This document shows, piece by piece, positions 1 to 9,929 of a stretch of 64,000 nucleotides of DNA. Below the pieces are notes generated by a model that was given only the letters and a program-made list of their open reading frames with translations, was not told the DNA's origin and did not search any database. This DNA comes from Tubiluchus corallicola (lineage: Eukaryota; Priapulida; Priapulimorpha; Priapulimorphida; Tubiluchidae): contig JAQGDQ010000445.1 of assembly GCA_030141605.1 (NCBI GenBank), positions 126,001 through 190,000 of the forward strand. Reading direction: 5' to 3'. How positions within the stretch are numbered: position 1 is the first letter of the stretch; each line of letters opens with the position of its first letter. The position numbers and the translations under genes were made by a program.

Positions 1-48
1 TGATTTGCGCATCGTTTATACCAAGTAGAGGAGGCTCCACGAACGCAG

Positions 49-530
49 TTTATCAGCAGGATGAAGCCCAGATTTCGAACAGAAAATTATCAGCGGGATG
101 AAGCCCAGATTTCGGACAGAAAATTATCAGCGGGATGAAGCCCAGATTTCGGACAGAAAATTATCAGCAGGATGAAGCCCAGATTTCTAACAGAAAATTA
201 TCAGCAGGATGAAGCCCAGATTTCGGACAGAAAATTATCAGCAGGATGAAGCCCAGATTTCGGACAGAAAATTATCAGCGGGATGAAGCCCAGATTTCTA
301 ACAGAAAATTATCAGCAGGATGAAGCCCAGATTTGGGACAGAAAATTATCAGCGGGATGAAGCCCAGATTTCGGATAGAAAATTATCAGCGGGATGAAGC
401 CCAGATTTCGGATAGAAAATTATCAGCAGGATGAAGCCCAGATTTCGGATAGAAAATTATCAGCGGGATGAAGCCCAGATTTCGAACAGAAAATTATCAG
501 CAGAATGAAGCCCAGATTTCGGACAGAAAA
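49..530. repeat. 37-bp tandem array, 13 copies
   Basis: About 13 head-to-tail copies of a 37-bp unit with the constant core GATGAAGCCCAGATTT. Copies differ at a few recurrent positions (cagcGgg/cagcAgg; ttcGgac, ttcTaac, ttcGaac, ttcGgat), and the variants are shared by non-adjacent copies, which suggests homogenisation by unequal exchange. No spacer-like unique sequence separates units, so this is a minisatellite and not CRISPR. It lacks a credible reading frame. Confidence 0.95.
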
Positions 531-616
531 AAATCGAAACGTACAGGAGATATTATTGCCCATTTTATCATTTGAATATAATTATGTACACTATATATTT
601 GTACTATAAAAGCATT

Positions 617-700
617 CAATTCAATTCAATTCAATTTATTAACTCAGCAAGAATTATCAATATACAGTATTCTGGTTGAAACAAGATCGCGTTTTTAAAT
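617..700 (-). mobile_element. Probable non-LTR retrotransposon 3' tail, (TTGAA)n type
   Basis: On the minus strand the sequence reads a tail of the form AATAAATTGAATTGAATTGAA. A polyadenylation-like AATAAA running straight into a short TTGAA repeat is typical of 3' ends of CR1/L2-like elements, and the same arrangement recurs at 8.85 kb and 53.0 kb. No coding part is recognisable here; only the tail is supported. Confidence 0.35.
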
Positions 701-760
701 TACCAAGAGTGCCGTGTGATTATTGACGTGAACCAGCAATGTTACTGATTATTATTACTG

Positions 761-1360
761 TTAAAGGAACACCAGATGTTTTTTCATATACTACCCGTTT
801 TCACGTACGATAAAACGTAAACATTTTAGCACAATTAATGCTGCAAAAGTGCTTCTGATAATTAAATAGTAGATGAAAAACTTAGTCATTGGCGGGCGAG
901 CCGAACTACTGATGACATCACAAACTAACATAATTTTCAATAGCAAAGTATTTCACGAGCGTGTTGCACGTGTTTGCGAAAGCGAAAATTGTAGTACAGT
1001 GCTACTGTAAGATATTCTGTGTGTTGTACTAAAACTAGGCATGTTTTAAGATAAAAATCAAATTTCAAATTTACCGCTGTGCTTAGGTCGTCACAAACTA
1101 ACACATCTGTTACTGACAGGTACAGCATCTGTTTTTGTATAATGCGTTTCTGAAATGCAGGCGCTAGTGCCCGTCTAACTAGCGACTGGCGAAATGCATG
1201 TAACAGAGAAGAACTAGTGGCGCGAACGTAAAATTGTGTTTGTGTGATAATAATTCTTTCATGTAAGTCATTCTTCAAAAGATAGTAAGTTTCCTTTCGA
1301 CATTTTAAACAGCAGATTGTTTTGACCTACAGTTTAAGATTGGGTCCGGTTTTGCTTTAA
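761..1360 (+). mobile_element. Family A TTAA-flanked non-autonomous element, copy 1
   Basis: Near full-length member (600 bp) of a dispersed family found eight times in the window. It starts TTAA-AGGAAC and ends GGTTTTGC-TTTAA, so both ends carry TTAA next to AG/CT termini; TTAA is a known target duplication of piggyBac, Kolobok and Sola3 transposons. Internal landmarks shared by all copies are GATGACATCACAAACTAAC, CACGAGCGTGTTG and GTGTTGTACTAAAACTAGG. A 113-codon minus-strand frame (937-1278) is not conserved in other copies and is judged non-coding. It abuts a family B copy at a shared TTAA. Confidence 0.8.
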
Positions 1361-1774
1361 AACTACTTGAAAAACTTATGTAACAAGAAAAGAAAATTCT
1401 TAGTAATTTAAAATGTTCACACATCACCTGGTAAAACGGCACTGTATCGCCATCCCAGGGTGCACTACTGGCTCACCAGAAAACACATTGTTTATCTTAC
1501 TGGCAACATACAGTAATTTGTAGTTTCGCTCAGTGAAGAGTGCGCGTTAGGAATGCTCTGATAATCTTTACAAATTTTACGCAATGTTATCTAAACTTGT
1601 TTCAAACGATTTATACCGTTAAAACGTTCATTACGGGAGTTTAAATTTACAAACTTTATACAGCGTTACTGCTAACGCAGGCTCTGCATGCAATAAGACA
1701 GCATATGCAGGCGATAAAAAATTTAAAAACAATTTTTTGAACTTTATTTACGAGAAGTGTTTTTTGTCCTTTAA
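1357..1774 (+). mobile_element. Family B TTAA-flanked non-autonomous element, short form, copy 1
   Basis: Short internally deleted member of family B (full length at 60.1 kb). It begins in the TTAA that ends the neighbouring A copy and ends TTTTTTGTCC-TTTAA. Landmarks include AAGAAAATTCTTAGTAATTT, CACCTGGTAAAACGGC, GTGCACTACTGGCTCACC and CTTGTTTCAAACGATTTA, all of which recur in other B copies. No open frame of note. Confidence 0.8.
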
Positions 1775-2154
1775 TGTATAAGTGTACTGGTTCCACAATT
1801 TAACCCTCAAGCTGTTGTAAGAAATTGCTACATAGGCAATTTTAGAAGTGACTTATACGATACATACTAAGTCTACAGTTGTAAAACCGTACAGAAAGTT
1901 GACATATCCATGCGGTTAAACTTTGTAAAGCTATCTGAACCGGTTCAGTACACCACTGTCTCAATAATAAAGCATTAGACACTGTGTGTCAACATACCGT
2001 ATTTACAGTGAAAGATTAAAATCATCAGATTTAGAAATTTAACCCGCTGAATTTATCTCCAAATTTCATTCATTCTGTAATGATAAAAGCTACACAAACT
2101 GTGTAACAAAGTCCTATAAAAATACAGTCAATATAATTATAATTTATAACAAAG
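1775..2154. other. Unassigned AT-rich sequence
   Basis: No coding frame, tandem structure or copy elsewhere in the window was recognised in this stretch. The first bases still resemble AT-rich family B flanks but not convincingly. Confidence 0.5.
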
Positions 2155-2920
2155 AGTTTTCAGTTCTACAAAGAGTCTTCAGGTATACAAAGAGTCCTCA
2201 GGCCTACATAAAGGGCCTTCATGTCTATAAAGAGTCTTCAGCTCTACAAAGAGTCTTCGGGTGTACACAAAGGGCGTTCAGGTCTACAAAGAGTCTTCAG
2301 ATCTTCATAAAGGGCCTTCAGGTCTACAAAGAGCCTTCAAGTTTACGTAAAGGGCCTTCTGGTCTACAGAAGGCCTTCAGGTGTACAAAGAGTCTTCAGG
2401 TCTACAAAGGGCCTTCAGGTGTACAAAAAGTCTTCAGATCTACATAAAGGGCCTTCAGGTCTACAAAGGGCCTTCAGGTGTACAAAAAGTCTTCAGATCT
2501 ACATAAAGAGCCTTCAGATCTACAAAGGGCCTTCAGGTGTACAACAAGTCATCAGATCTACATAAAGGGCCTTCAGGTCTACAAAGAGTCTTCAGGTCTA
2601 CATAAAGAGCCTTCAGGTCTACAAAGGGCCTTCAGGTGTACAAAAAGTCTTCAGATCTACATAAAGAGCCTTCAGGTCTACAAAGGGCCTTCAGGTGTAC
2701 AAAAAGTCTTCAGGTCTACGTAAGGGGCTTGCAGGTCTACATAAAGGGCATTCAAGTCTACAGAGGGCCTTCAGGTGTACAAAGAGTCTTCAGGTCTACA
2801 GAGGGCCTTCAGGTGTACAACAAGTCATCAGGTCTACATAAAGAGCCTTCAGGTCTACAAAGGGCCTTCAGGTGTACAAAAAGTCTTCAGATCTACATAA
2901 AGGGGCTTAAGACCTATACA
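2155..2920. repeat. 19-21-bp minisatellite with higher-order structure
   Basis: Roughly 39 monomers related to CTTCAGGTCTACAAAGGGC, with three recurring versions: 19 bp 'ggtctacaaagggcc', 19 bp 'ggtgtacaaaaagt' and 21 bp 'gatctacataaagrgc'. The versions follow each other in a repeating order, giving a higher-order unit of about 59 bp in the right half; the left edge is more diverged. Two open frames (2478-2723 and 2636-2932) simply read through the array because the monomers lack stop codons in that frame. Confidence 0.95.
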
Positions 2921-3373
2921 CGTCAACAATAACCGGTGATTCATCGACAATAGCGGTCATCAGCTTTAAAGTTTAGTTTTTCCGTAAAGCATAATTATCG
3001 TTATGCAATTCGCATAAATTAATTGCAATACTTAAATACGGTCTACATTAATTTTCATTCTACTGCTCATAACATTGGCGGCGATATATTCATAATAATT
3101 TATAATAATTAATACGATGACACACATATCACGCTGTCTAAACCGCCAGTATATTATATATAACTGTCATTATTAAATTACTTGTACATGGAACCAACTG
3201 AACACTAATATATAATATAAATAAGCTGGCCATGCCTGGGAAAATAGTACCAGCCTGTTTCGAATCGGTGAATTACGTCAAAAGGCGAGCGACCGTGACA
3301 ATTAAAATGCATGACTGACATGTTAAACGTGATTATGCAATACCCCTGGAATAAAGGTTTTGCATATTACTCG

Positions 3374-4124
3374 AGGTTATTTTAATCGTGTGGGGGATGG
3401 GGCGTCCGTATGGGTCATGAAACATGCCTCAGTAATCAGTCAGTATACGGTAATCTTCATATTATTCGCATTTCTATCAAACTAATCATTTATAGCCTAC
3501 ATCAGGGGTGTGCAAATTATCCGACTAGCCGGGCCACAGGCAGTTTGATCAAAGAGCCAAGTACAGAAAGGCCTAATAACAATTTTTTTGCATCCGATCT
3601 GCGTACATCATTACTACTACACTCAAGAAACTATTTTAGGAGTTATTAAAATTTATATTACAAACCATATATTTCTACTTTCAGGACAGATAGTGGTAAT
3701 TTCATTAAAATGCATATTAGTAATGTGTTTCACAAAGTCCGTGTAGTACAGTGACATTAAGCTACAACCGTCTTGTAAGGGTTAATGACATCCGATCTAG
3801 TAGAAAAAACTACCTGCACTATCTTTGGGATCGTGGCACGGACTTCAGCTGGATACACTCAATTAATCGCCCGGGCCGCACTTTCATTAAGTTGGCAAAT
3901 CTCTTCGCGGGCCGCACAAATTCTCTCGGCAGGCCGTAAGTGGCCCACGAGCCGCAATTTACACACCCCTGGCCTACATGGTACATTATCACACTGTTAT
4001 CTCAATCGTATGAGGGACGGGGCGTCCGTATGGGCCATGAAACATACCTCAGTAATCAGTCAGTATACGGTAATCTTCATATTATTCGCATTTCCATCAA
4101 ACTAATCATTTATAGCCTACACAG
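3374..4124 (+). repeat. 143-bp tandem duplication split by a hAT insertion
   Basis: Segments 3374-3502 and 3996-4124 are about 90% alike (shared GGGGCGTCCGTATGGG and AGTAATCAGTCAGTATACGG). Their offset is 620 bp. Removing the 469-bp hAT element plus its extra 8-bp target duplication leaves a 143-bp period, so the two segments were once adjacent tandem copies before the transposon landed between them. The small open frames at 3410-3649 and 3940-4140 are products of this repeat. Confidence 0.85.
3503..3971. mobile_element. hAT-superfamily non-autonomous element (Charlie-like), complete
   Basis: A 469-bp element with terminal inverted repeats CAGGGGTGTGCAAATT at the left and its complement with one mismatch (CAGGGGTGTGTAAATT) at the right. 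It is flanked by a perfect 8-bp target duplication GCCTACAT at 3495-3502 and 3972-3979. CAGGGGTG termini with 8-bp duplications are diagnostic of hAT transposons; subterminal GGGCC-rich sequence fits the Charlie-like branch. No transposase frame is present, so it would have moved in trans. Confidence 0.93.
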
Positions 4125-5275
4125 TAAGCTCGCTTTTTAATAAAAGAAAAAAATACAGAAATTATAGTAAAGATTAAAGTTGCTCCTGCCAAAAACAAAA
4201 AAAGTTGAACCAAGCACAGTTTTACTAAAACCAAATGTTAAAGACATTGTGCTTACTAAATATAAACCGGTAAATAACAGTAGATATTTGCCCGTTATTC
4301 CACGTATTGAACATTTCTAATTTTCAAATAAGAAATTGAATGTTTCACGCTTTCCAACACACATGTAAAAACGTCAATGATAAATTCTGAAACAGCCTCA
4401 ACTATAAACGCTGTGCAAACATGAGTTAAAAATATGCCAAAAAGACATTTTAATAAAATCTATACAAAGATTTGATTGGAATTCGTACGTGTTCAAGGCA
4501 AATGTGTTAATTTCTCGCTATTTAGTTTTAGTTTCAAGTGAACCTTAACCATTTTTCCAACACGAAGGAAAGAAATTTAAAGACTAATTTAAAAATTTCA
4601 CTTCCAAAAAGTCCTCATTTCTTTATCATGTGAAATGCGCTTACATAACCAGACCGTCTTAACATACCTACGCAACCACTCACAGGAATAAACATGATAA
4701 TGATTGAAAAAATTAAACATATTTATGTGTCGATACTTACAACAAAATCAGTGTTTAAACATTAAAAAACTTGCTGTAAAGCAAAAATGAATTAACAAAA
4801 ATTAACAATACAACATGAGTCTTGAAAAAAATATACATAGATTAGCATGGGGTTCCTATGCTCGTGGGACCCCTTCCGTAAAGACGAATTTAAAACTATA
4901 AAACCCATAAAATATTGTACGCAAACTTTGGGCTGCCTGGCAGAGTGCCAGCAGTAACTTAAACCGTTTGAAAAGGATTACACATGTAATAAGCATTGTA
5001 GTTTACGTTAATAATGCGACAGGCGCAAAAGCGACAGAAAAAAACCCGAGGGAGTGAAAAACATGAAAACGAGGCGCACCGAGAAAAAAGAAAACCTCCA
5101 CAGGCTTCTCGCCAGAATCCATTCATCTTAAAGCTATTTTGAGACGTGTGTAGGCCTACATACACACCAGTCAATCAATATTGCATGTGCAAAGCTTGGC
5201 ACTCGTTGCAGCCTTGATCAGGCAGGCAAATACGAGGGTGGGGAAATGATAGGAAAAGTGTGAGAATTTTATAGG
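4125..5275. other. Unassigned AT-rich sequence
   Basis: Unique-looking AT-rich DNA with no convincing coding frame. A 71-codon minus-strand frame (4959-5174) has no recognisable domain or splice context. Confidence 0.5.
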
Positions 5276-5280
5276 GAAAT

Positions 5281-5688
<408 letters not shown>

Positions 5689-5699
5689 AAAAATAAAAG

Positions 5700-6840
5700 A
5701 ACAAAGAAGGGATGAGAAGAAAAATGTGAGTTTCGAAGGAGGTTTTAAAAAGGCAGTGTATGCAAGAGAAACGTTAGCACTGACCAATCATTTATCCATC
5801 CCTTCACACCACCACTACCTTCAAACAACCTCCAGCGACAGCGCACAGTGACGCAGTGAGCCCATCACAAATACCACAACAGCTAACAGAAGGTGGTAAA
5901 GTGGGTTTGGCAGCTTGAGCCCTTTTGTACCGGCGCTGCATATTAGTTACACCAGTCCATGTAACCCGCACAATGGTTGCGCAGCTCGAGTTTATACAGA
6001 CCACAGCTGAGGACAGGACAATATCCACTGCTAATAAACTCCGCCATAATGAAGCTTCCTCATAATCCTTGAGTCGGGCGTTCATCGATGAAATTAGATT
6101 TAGACCCAGGCGTGTAAGCCGACTTAGGCGCAGTTTTAGGTTTAGGGCCTAAAGTATGATCCCTGCAGGATCGATAGCTCACGTCAGTCAGGTAATAAAC
6201 ACACATGAAACGATAGCCGTAATTTAATAGTTGAGCAATTAATTTATTAGTGCAGGCAGGGAGGAAGCGTTCGTGTCAGGTTTATTGATTGACTGTGCCT
6301 GGCTGATACACGATGCGAGCAAACGCGTTTAATGGCTAAAAAAACGAAAATAACTCATCCATTGAAGCTTTAATTGCTGAAATAATTAGCCACTATGCCT
6401 ATTTATAAACGCACGTCGTAAACAAACCCGCAAAGGACTTAATTAACAAGCAATGAATGGTTATATCATGGCAGTTTGCCAATTCTAGCATCTTACCAAA
6501 ACATACCGAACGTTTTAAATTATCGCTAGTATTTTACAATTATAAGAAGTCATAAGATTCAAAAATCATTAAGATGTCTTATACGTCACCATTTTTTACA
6601 CATTGTATATAAAAAATGAGACAAATAACTAAATTAATTATCCATTAACAAACTAGACAATTTACAGAAACAAAAAACTGTAGGTCTCCGCATTTTCCTC
6701 ATAAACCGAAAAAGTGTAAGAAGTAGTACCAGCATTAGGCTACACAATTCTTTCCGCCAAGAATTTCTGCTTACTAATATTACCAAAAAATGAGATGCTT
6801 ATAGCTTTAGGCTATTTACGTATATCATTTTTACAATCTA
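5700..6840. other. Unassigned sequence
   Basis: Mixed-composition sequence without a recognised repeat. A 93-codon minus-strand frame at 5804-6085 (cysteine- and alanine-rich) has no domain I recognise and no splice support. Confidence 0.45.
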
Positions 6841-6846
6841 CTTGCT

Positions 6847-6848
<2 letters not shown>

Positions 6849-6923
<75 letters not shown>

Positions 6924-6933
6924 GATATATAAA

Positions 6934-6984
<51 letters not shown>

Positions 6985-7003
6985 TTATATATCATTTTTG
7001 CTG
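6849..7003. repeat. (AT)n microsatellite with embedded 20-bp palindrome arms
   Basis: Two (AT)n blocks. The second is bracketed by AAAAATGATATATAAATAT (from about 6918) and its inverted counterpart ATATTTATATATCATTTTT (ending about 7001), so the block is the loop of a perfect-looking inverted repeat. Poly-IY frames on both strands are artefacts. Confidence 0.9.
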
Positions 7004-7420
7004 CTACATCACCACGCCTCCAACAACTTAATAATGTTCTATACATAGGTACGAAATTTCATACTTATTTCATCATACATAGGATGATATTTCATGAATA
7101 CTTTTTCCAGTGAAATTCTCCTGTTTTTAATTTGCTTAACTTAATTTCTCAATGTCTGCATGCGTACTGCGTATTTGTATGCATATTTTGTGAATTTTGT
7201 AAATTTCATTATTATTTGCAATATGTTTATAATTTTAATTTGCTGTTAATGATTGTGCAGTGCGTATTTGTGTGCATTTTTATAATTTTTCTGTTCATTT
7301 GTATATAGTTCTAATTTAGTTTTAAACTGTGTTAGTTAAAATGTGAAAGGCCTACCAATAATGACACTATTGGTTTTATCAATTTTTCATTAACTGTTTT
7401 TATACAAATTTTAATATAAA
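7004..7420. other. Unassigned T-rich sequence
   Basis: Low-complexity T-rich DNA with repeated 'tgcgtatttgtatgcat'-like strings; no gene or repeat family recognised. Confidence 0.4.
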
Positions 7421-7435
7421 TGTGATCCAACTTTA

Positions 7436-7850
7436 GTTAGTTTAAACATAATTTATTATAGGATCGGATCAGACAGTTTGAACAACATGATTTAGGATCC
7501 TCACCACAACAGACTTTATACACTATTTACAAAAACATTTACAGTAAGAATAGACTATAAGTACATAAGCTGACCAAGTTTTACTACAAGATCACATTAG
7601 ACATTAGTAGAAAATATAAATGTTAGAAAATATTAATGTACGAATATTTAAAACTGATGCATTTCATATCAGATAGAAACTACTGGAAGCGTTTAGTACG
7701 TAATATAAAGTCATGTATACATTGGAATATTTTACAGTTAGCAACATAGTTAAATTCATCTTTTCCGAATAATAACAACTTCAACAGATCATTAGTTCCT
7801 AAGGTTTTCGGGCAGAAGTATTTCATGTAATTTATCAAACATAACAACCC
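7436..7850 (-). mobile_element. 5'-truncated non-LTR retrotransposon, family G copy 1
   Basis: A 415-bp minus-strand insertion flanked by a perfect 15-bp target duplication TGTGATCCAACTTTA at 7421-7435 and 7851-7865. It matches the 3' ends of the two other family G copies at 38.8 and 48.8 kb, which retain more of the coding region. The element ends (minus strand) in AATAAATTATGTTTAAACTAAC. This copy stops inside the last coding stretch, upstream of which the zinc-knuckle region would lie. Short 5' truncation with a 15-bp duplication is the expected product of target-primed reverse transcription. Confidence 0.88.
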
Positions 7851-7865
7851 TGTGATCCAACTTTA

Positions 7866-8280
7866 TGTTTGCATTGTATGTAACCTTTTAGCATGAAAGA
7901 ATACTAACAAAAATCATAAAAACGTTTTGTACGAAGTTCTAGCTCGAGTGTCGTCTCACTGGTGGTATTTTTCGAATCAGCGGTTCGGAATAAACGAAAA
8001 GCAAAAAAAACATTCATTCTGTGTCGTTTATTTTTGCAAAACATGCTGAAAAGTTTCTGAACCTAAAGGATTATGCACAACGATTAGACAAATTCAAAAT
8101 ATTTACGTTTAAAAAATAAAATAATAACTTCGTAACTTCCTTGCTGCTAAAGCTTCTTATCACATATTTTTGAGACTTACCCAAAATTCCGTTTGAGCTG
8201 CATACATTACAAATTGACGCTGGTCGATACCAGTGAAACACTTCACAGAATGGGAGCACGGAAGATGAATTTTGCTTTAG
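7866..8280. other. Unassigned sequence between two non-LTR remnants
   Basis: No tandem structure and no strong frame. The right part may be the diverged coding region of the remnant that follows, but no motif could be read reliably. Confidence 0.35.
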
Positions 8281-8836
8281 TATGCAATGCAATGTTTGTT
8301 GTCAAGAAAGGACTGCGTTCTTAAATCAAATATCAGATATCTTTCCAGAATTCTCATCCAGGTGCGATATTGATAAGTTTCTATTTTTAAACAAAAGTGG
8401 AGATGTGGAAGTTTTCCAGAATTCTCATCCACGTGTGATATTGATAGTCCATATTTTTAAACAAAGGTGGAGATGTGGAAGTTTTCCAGAATTCTCATCC
8501 ATGTGTGATATTGATAAGTTCATATTTTTAAACAAAAGTGGAGATGTGAAAGTTAAGAAATTGTTGACTATGTGCAGAAAATTTCAACAAAACGTGATTC
8601 TAAATTAAGAGGTACGAATTGATTTTTATAGATAAGATTTAATGTATTCAATCAGCACTGTGATATATATGTAGATGTGTTTGTTATAAATTATGGTATT
8701 TTTTAATCAACTTCGCTTAAAAAGAGCCCTGTATTTGTAGGGACGTGTTCTTATATGCATTGCTTTTTTAAACATGTGATTTGTTAATTGTATTCGTGTT
8801 CATGTTTTGTAAAATAAAGCGTTTATTAATATTATA
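8281..8836 (+). mobile_element. Probable non-LTR retrotransposon 3' end with 74-bp triplication
   Basis: The frame 8282-8608 (108 codons) contains ISDIFPEFSSRCDIDKFLFL and FLNKSGDVKV, resembling the short helical tail that follows the C-terminal zinc knuckle of CR1/L2-type retrotransposons. A 74-bp block (core TTCCAGAATTCTCATCCA, GTGGAGATGTGGAAGTT) occurs three times at 8343-8560. Copy steps of about 74 and 73 bp throw the middle copy out of frame and restore the third. Downstream is a T-rich 3' UTR ending TTTTGTAAAATAAAGCG. The protein assignment is by pattern only and could be wrong. Confidence 0.45.
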
Positions 8837-8847
8837 TCTGTAGGCCT

Positions 8848-9010
8848 AGGCTAGTAATTCAATTCAATTCAATCAATTTTTTCCTCAACATTCGTTTCAC
8901 ATTACAATATACAGAAGTAGCGAATTTCAATAATGCTTGAGAAAGAGCAGCCCAAGACCCATTGGTCAATAACTCAGCTGCTCTTTTTTAATAGCAGAAT
9001 TTTTTCTTAA
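8848..9010 (-). mobile_element. Non-LTR or SINE 3' end with hairpin and (TTGAA)n tail
   Basis: On the minus strand this reads a stem of AGAGCAGC...GCTGCTCT around 'tgagttattgaccaatgggtcttgg', then an AT-rich segment and a (TTGAA)n tail at 8848-8870. A terminal stem-loop followed by a short tandem tail is how several non-LTR elements, and SINEs that borrow their machinery, mark their 3' ends. No coding sequence is retained. Confidence 0.4.
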
Positions 9011-9219
9011 TAGGCGCAAATTTTGTGTAATAAGATTGACCAATTTAGTTTTTGAAAGGAAACTGGTTAAATTGTTTGCACTAAAGATGCTTGGTTTTAC
9101 CAGAAATTACTAATCCAATAACAATCAAAAAAGTGCATACAGAAATGAAATGGTACACGATTACATGTTATTTTACTTGTGGCAGTACTTACTTCATATG
9201 GTTTTATTCACGCGCCTGA

Positions 9220-9620
9220 AAACAAAAGCGCCAAGAGCACCTAGCGTCCCTTCAATCGAACCACAAACAGCTTTATCGCCCCGTAAAGATAATAAGCAAT
9301 TTGGCGGTGCGTTTGTGCTGCTAAATTTACAGCACGTGCCAGTCACATACCTGTATAGAAGGAGAGTGAAACGAAAGGCAGCAGCAAGTAACTGGAATTG
9401 ATTTTCATCTGTGTGTCTCTAGCGCGCGCTGCGCTTTGTTGTTACGCAGTGCGCTAGAACGTATGGCCGCTTTTAATTCCCGCGCGCGAGTCGTTTGTTG
9501 TTGTGTGTGGGGGCTGAAGGGTTAAAAACTGCGGGGTTTTTTTTACCAGTGTTTTTGGGTAGAACAGCGCACGTTTACAAAGCCCGCTTATGACGTAATG
9601 AAACGACGAAAACGTGATAA
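9220..9620 (-). promoter_or_regulatory. CpG-rich promoter-like patch
   Basis: A sharp rise in CG dinucleotides in AT-rich surroundings (AGCGCGCGCTGCGC, CCCGCGCGCGAG near 9420-9495), with a CRE-like TTACGTCATAAG on the minus strand near 9590. Upstream/downstream order fits a minus-strand gene start whose candidate first exon lies at 9351-9408. No TATA box is evident. Equally it may be an unmethylated or GC-rich relic without promoter function. Confidence 0.25.
9351..9408 (-). CDS. Candidate first coding exon (signal-peptide-like), minus strand
   Basis: From an ATG at 9408 the minus strand reads MKINSSYLLLPFVSLSFYT, a short basic start followed by a hydrophobic run, like a secretory signal peptide. 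It then meets a good splice donor, ACAG|GTATGT, at 9351/9350. It sits immediately downstream of the CpG-rich patch. I could not find a matching acceptor and continuing exon to its left, so this is a hypothesis based on a start, a signal-like sequence and one splice site. The plus-strand frame 9150-9401 overlapping it looks spurious. Confidence 0.2.
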
Positions 9621-9925
9621 CTTTGTTACTTTATACAGCAGAGTAGAGAGATAATGAAAAAGACGTTGATAATGGCATGGAGCTGGATCGACATGCGGCT
9701 CAATTTCAAGATTCTGATTTTATGATTTTAAAGTGTGCCTTTAAAACCACGAAAGAAAAAAGCAACAATAACAATGAAAACAGATAAAAAAATGCGATAC
9801 ACGATTCAACAGAACAATGACTCTCTTCTAAGAGGCACAAGGATCAAATAAATTTAAACTTATTCGGGTTTTTTATGACCAAGGTACATTGTTTACAACC
9901 AAAAGAAGCTAGACAGGTACAGGCT
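9621..9925. other. Unassigned sequence
   Basis: A-rich DNA with no recognised gene, array or repeat copy. Confidence 0.4.
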
Positions 9926-9929
9926 AGAT

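Noticed and set aside
49-530. CRISPR-like regular repeats (also 26-bp and 37-bp arrays)
   Set aside because: Units are contiguous, with no unique spacers, and the window is clearly eukaryotic.
937-1278. 113-codon minus-strand frame in family A
   Set aside because: The same position in other A copies has stops and frameshifts; no known domain.
2478-2932. Two open frames with repeated GLQVYK/SSDLHKEPS blocks
   Set aside because: They follow the 19-21-bp array and have no sequence outside it.
9230-9310. tRNA-like B box (TGGTTCGATTGAAGG, minus strand)
   Set aside because: No A box at proper distance and no cloverleaf could be drawn.
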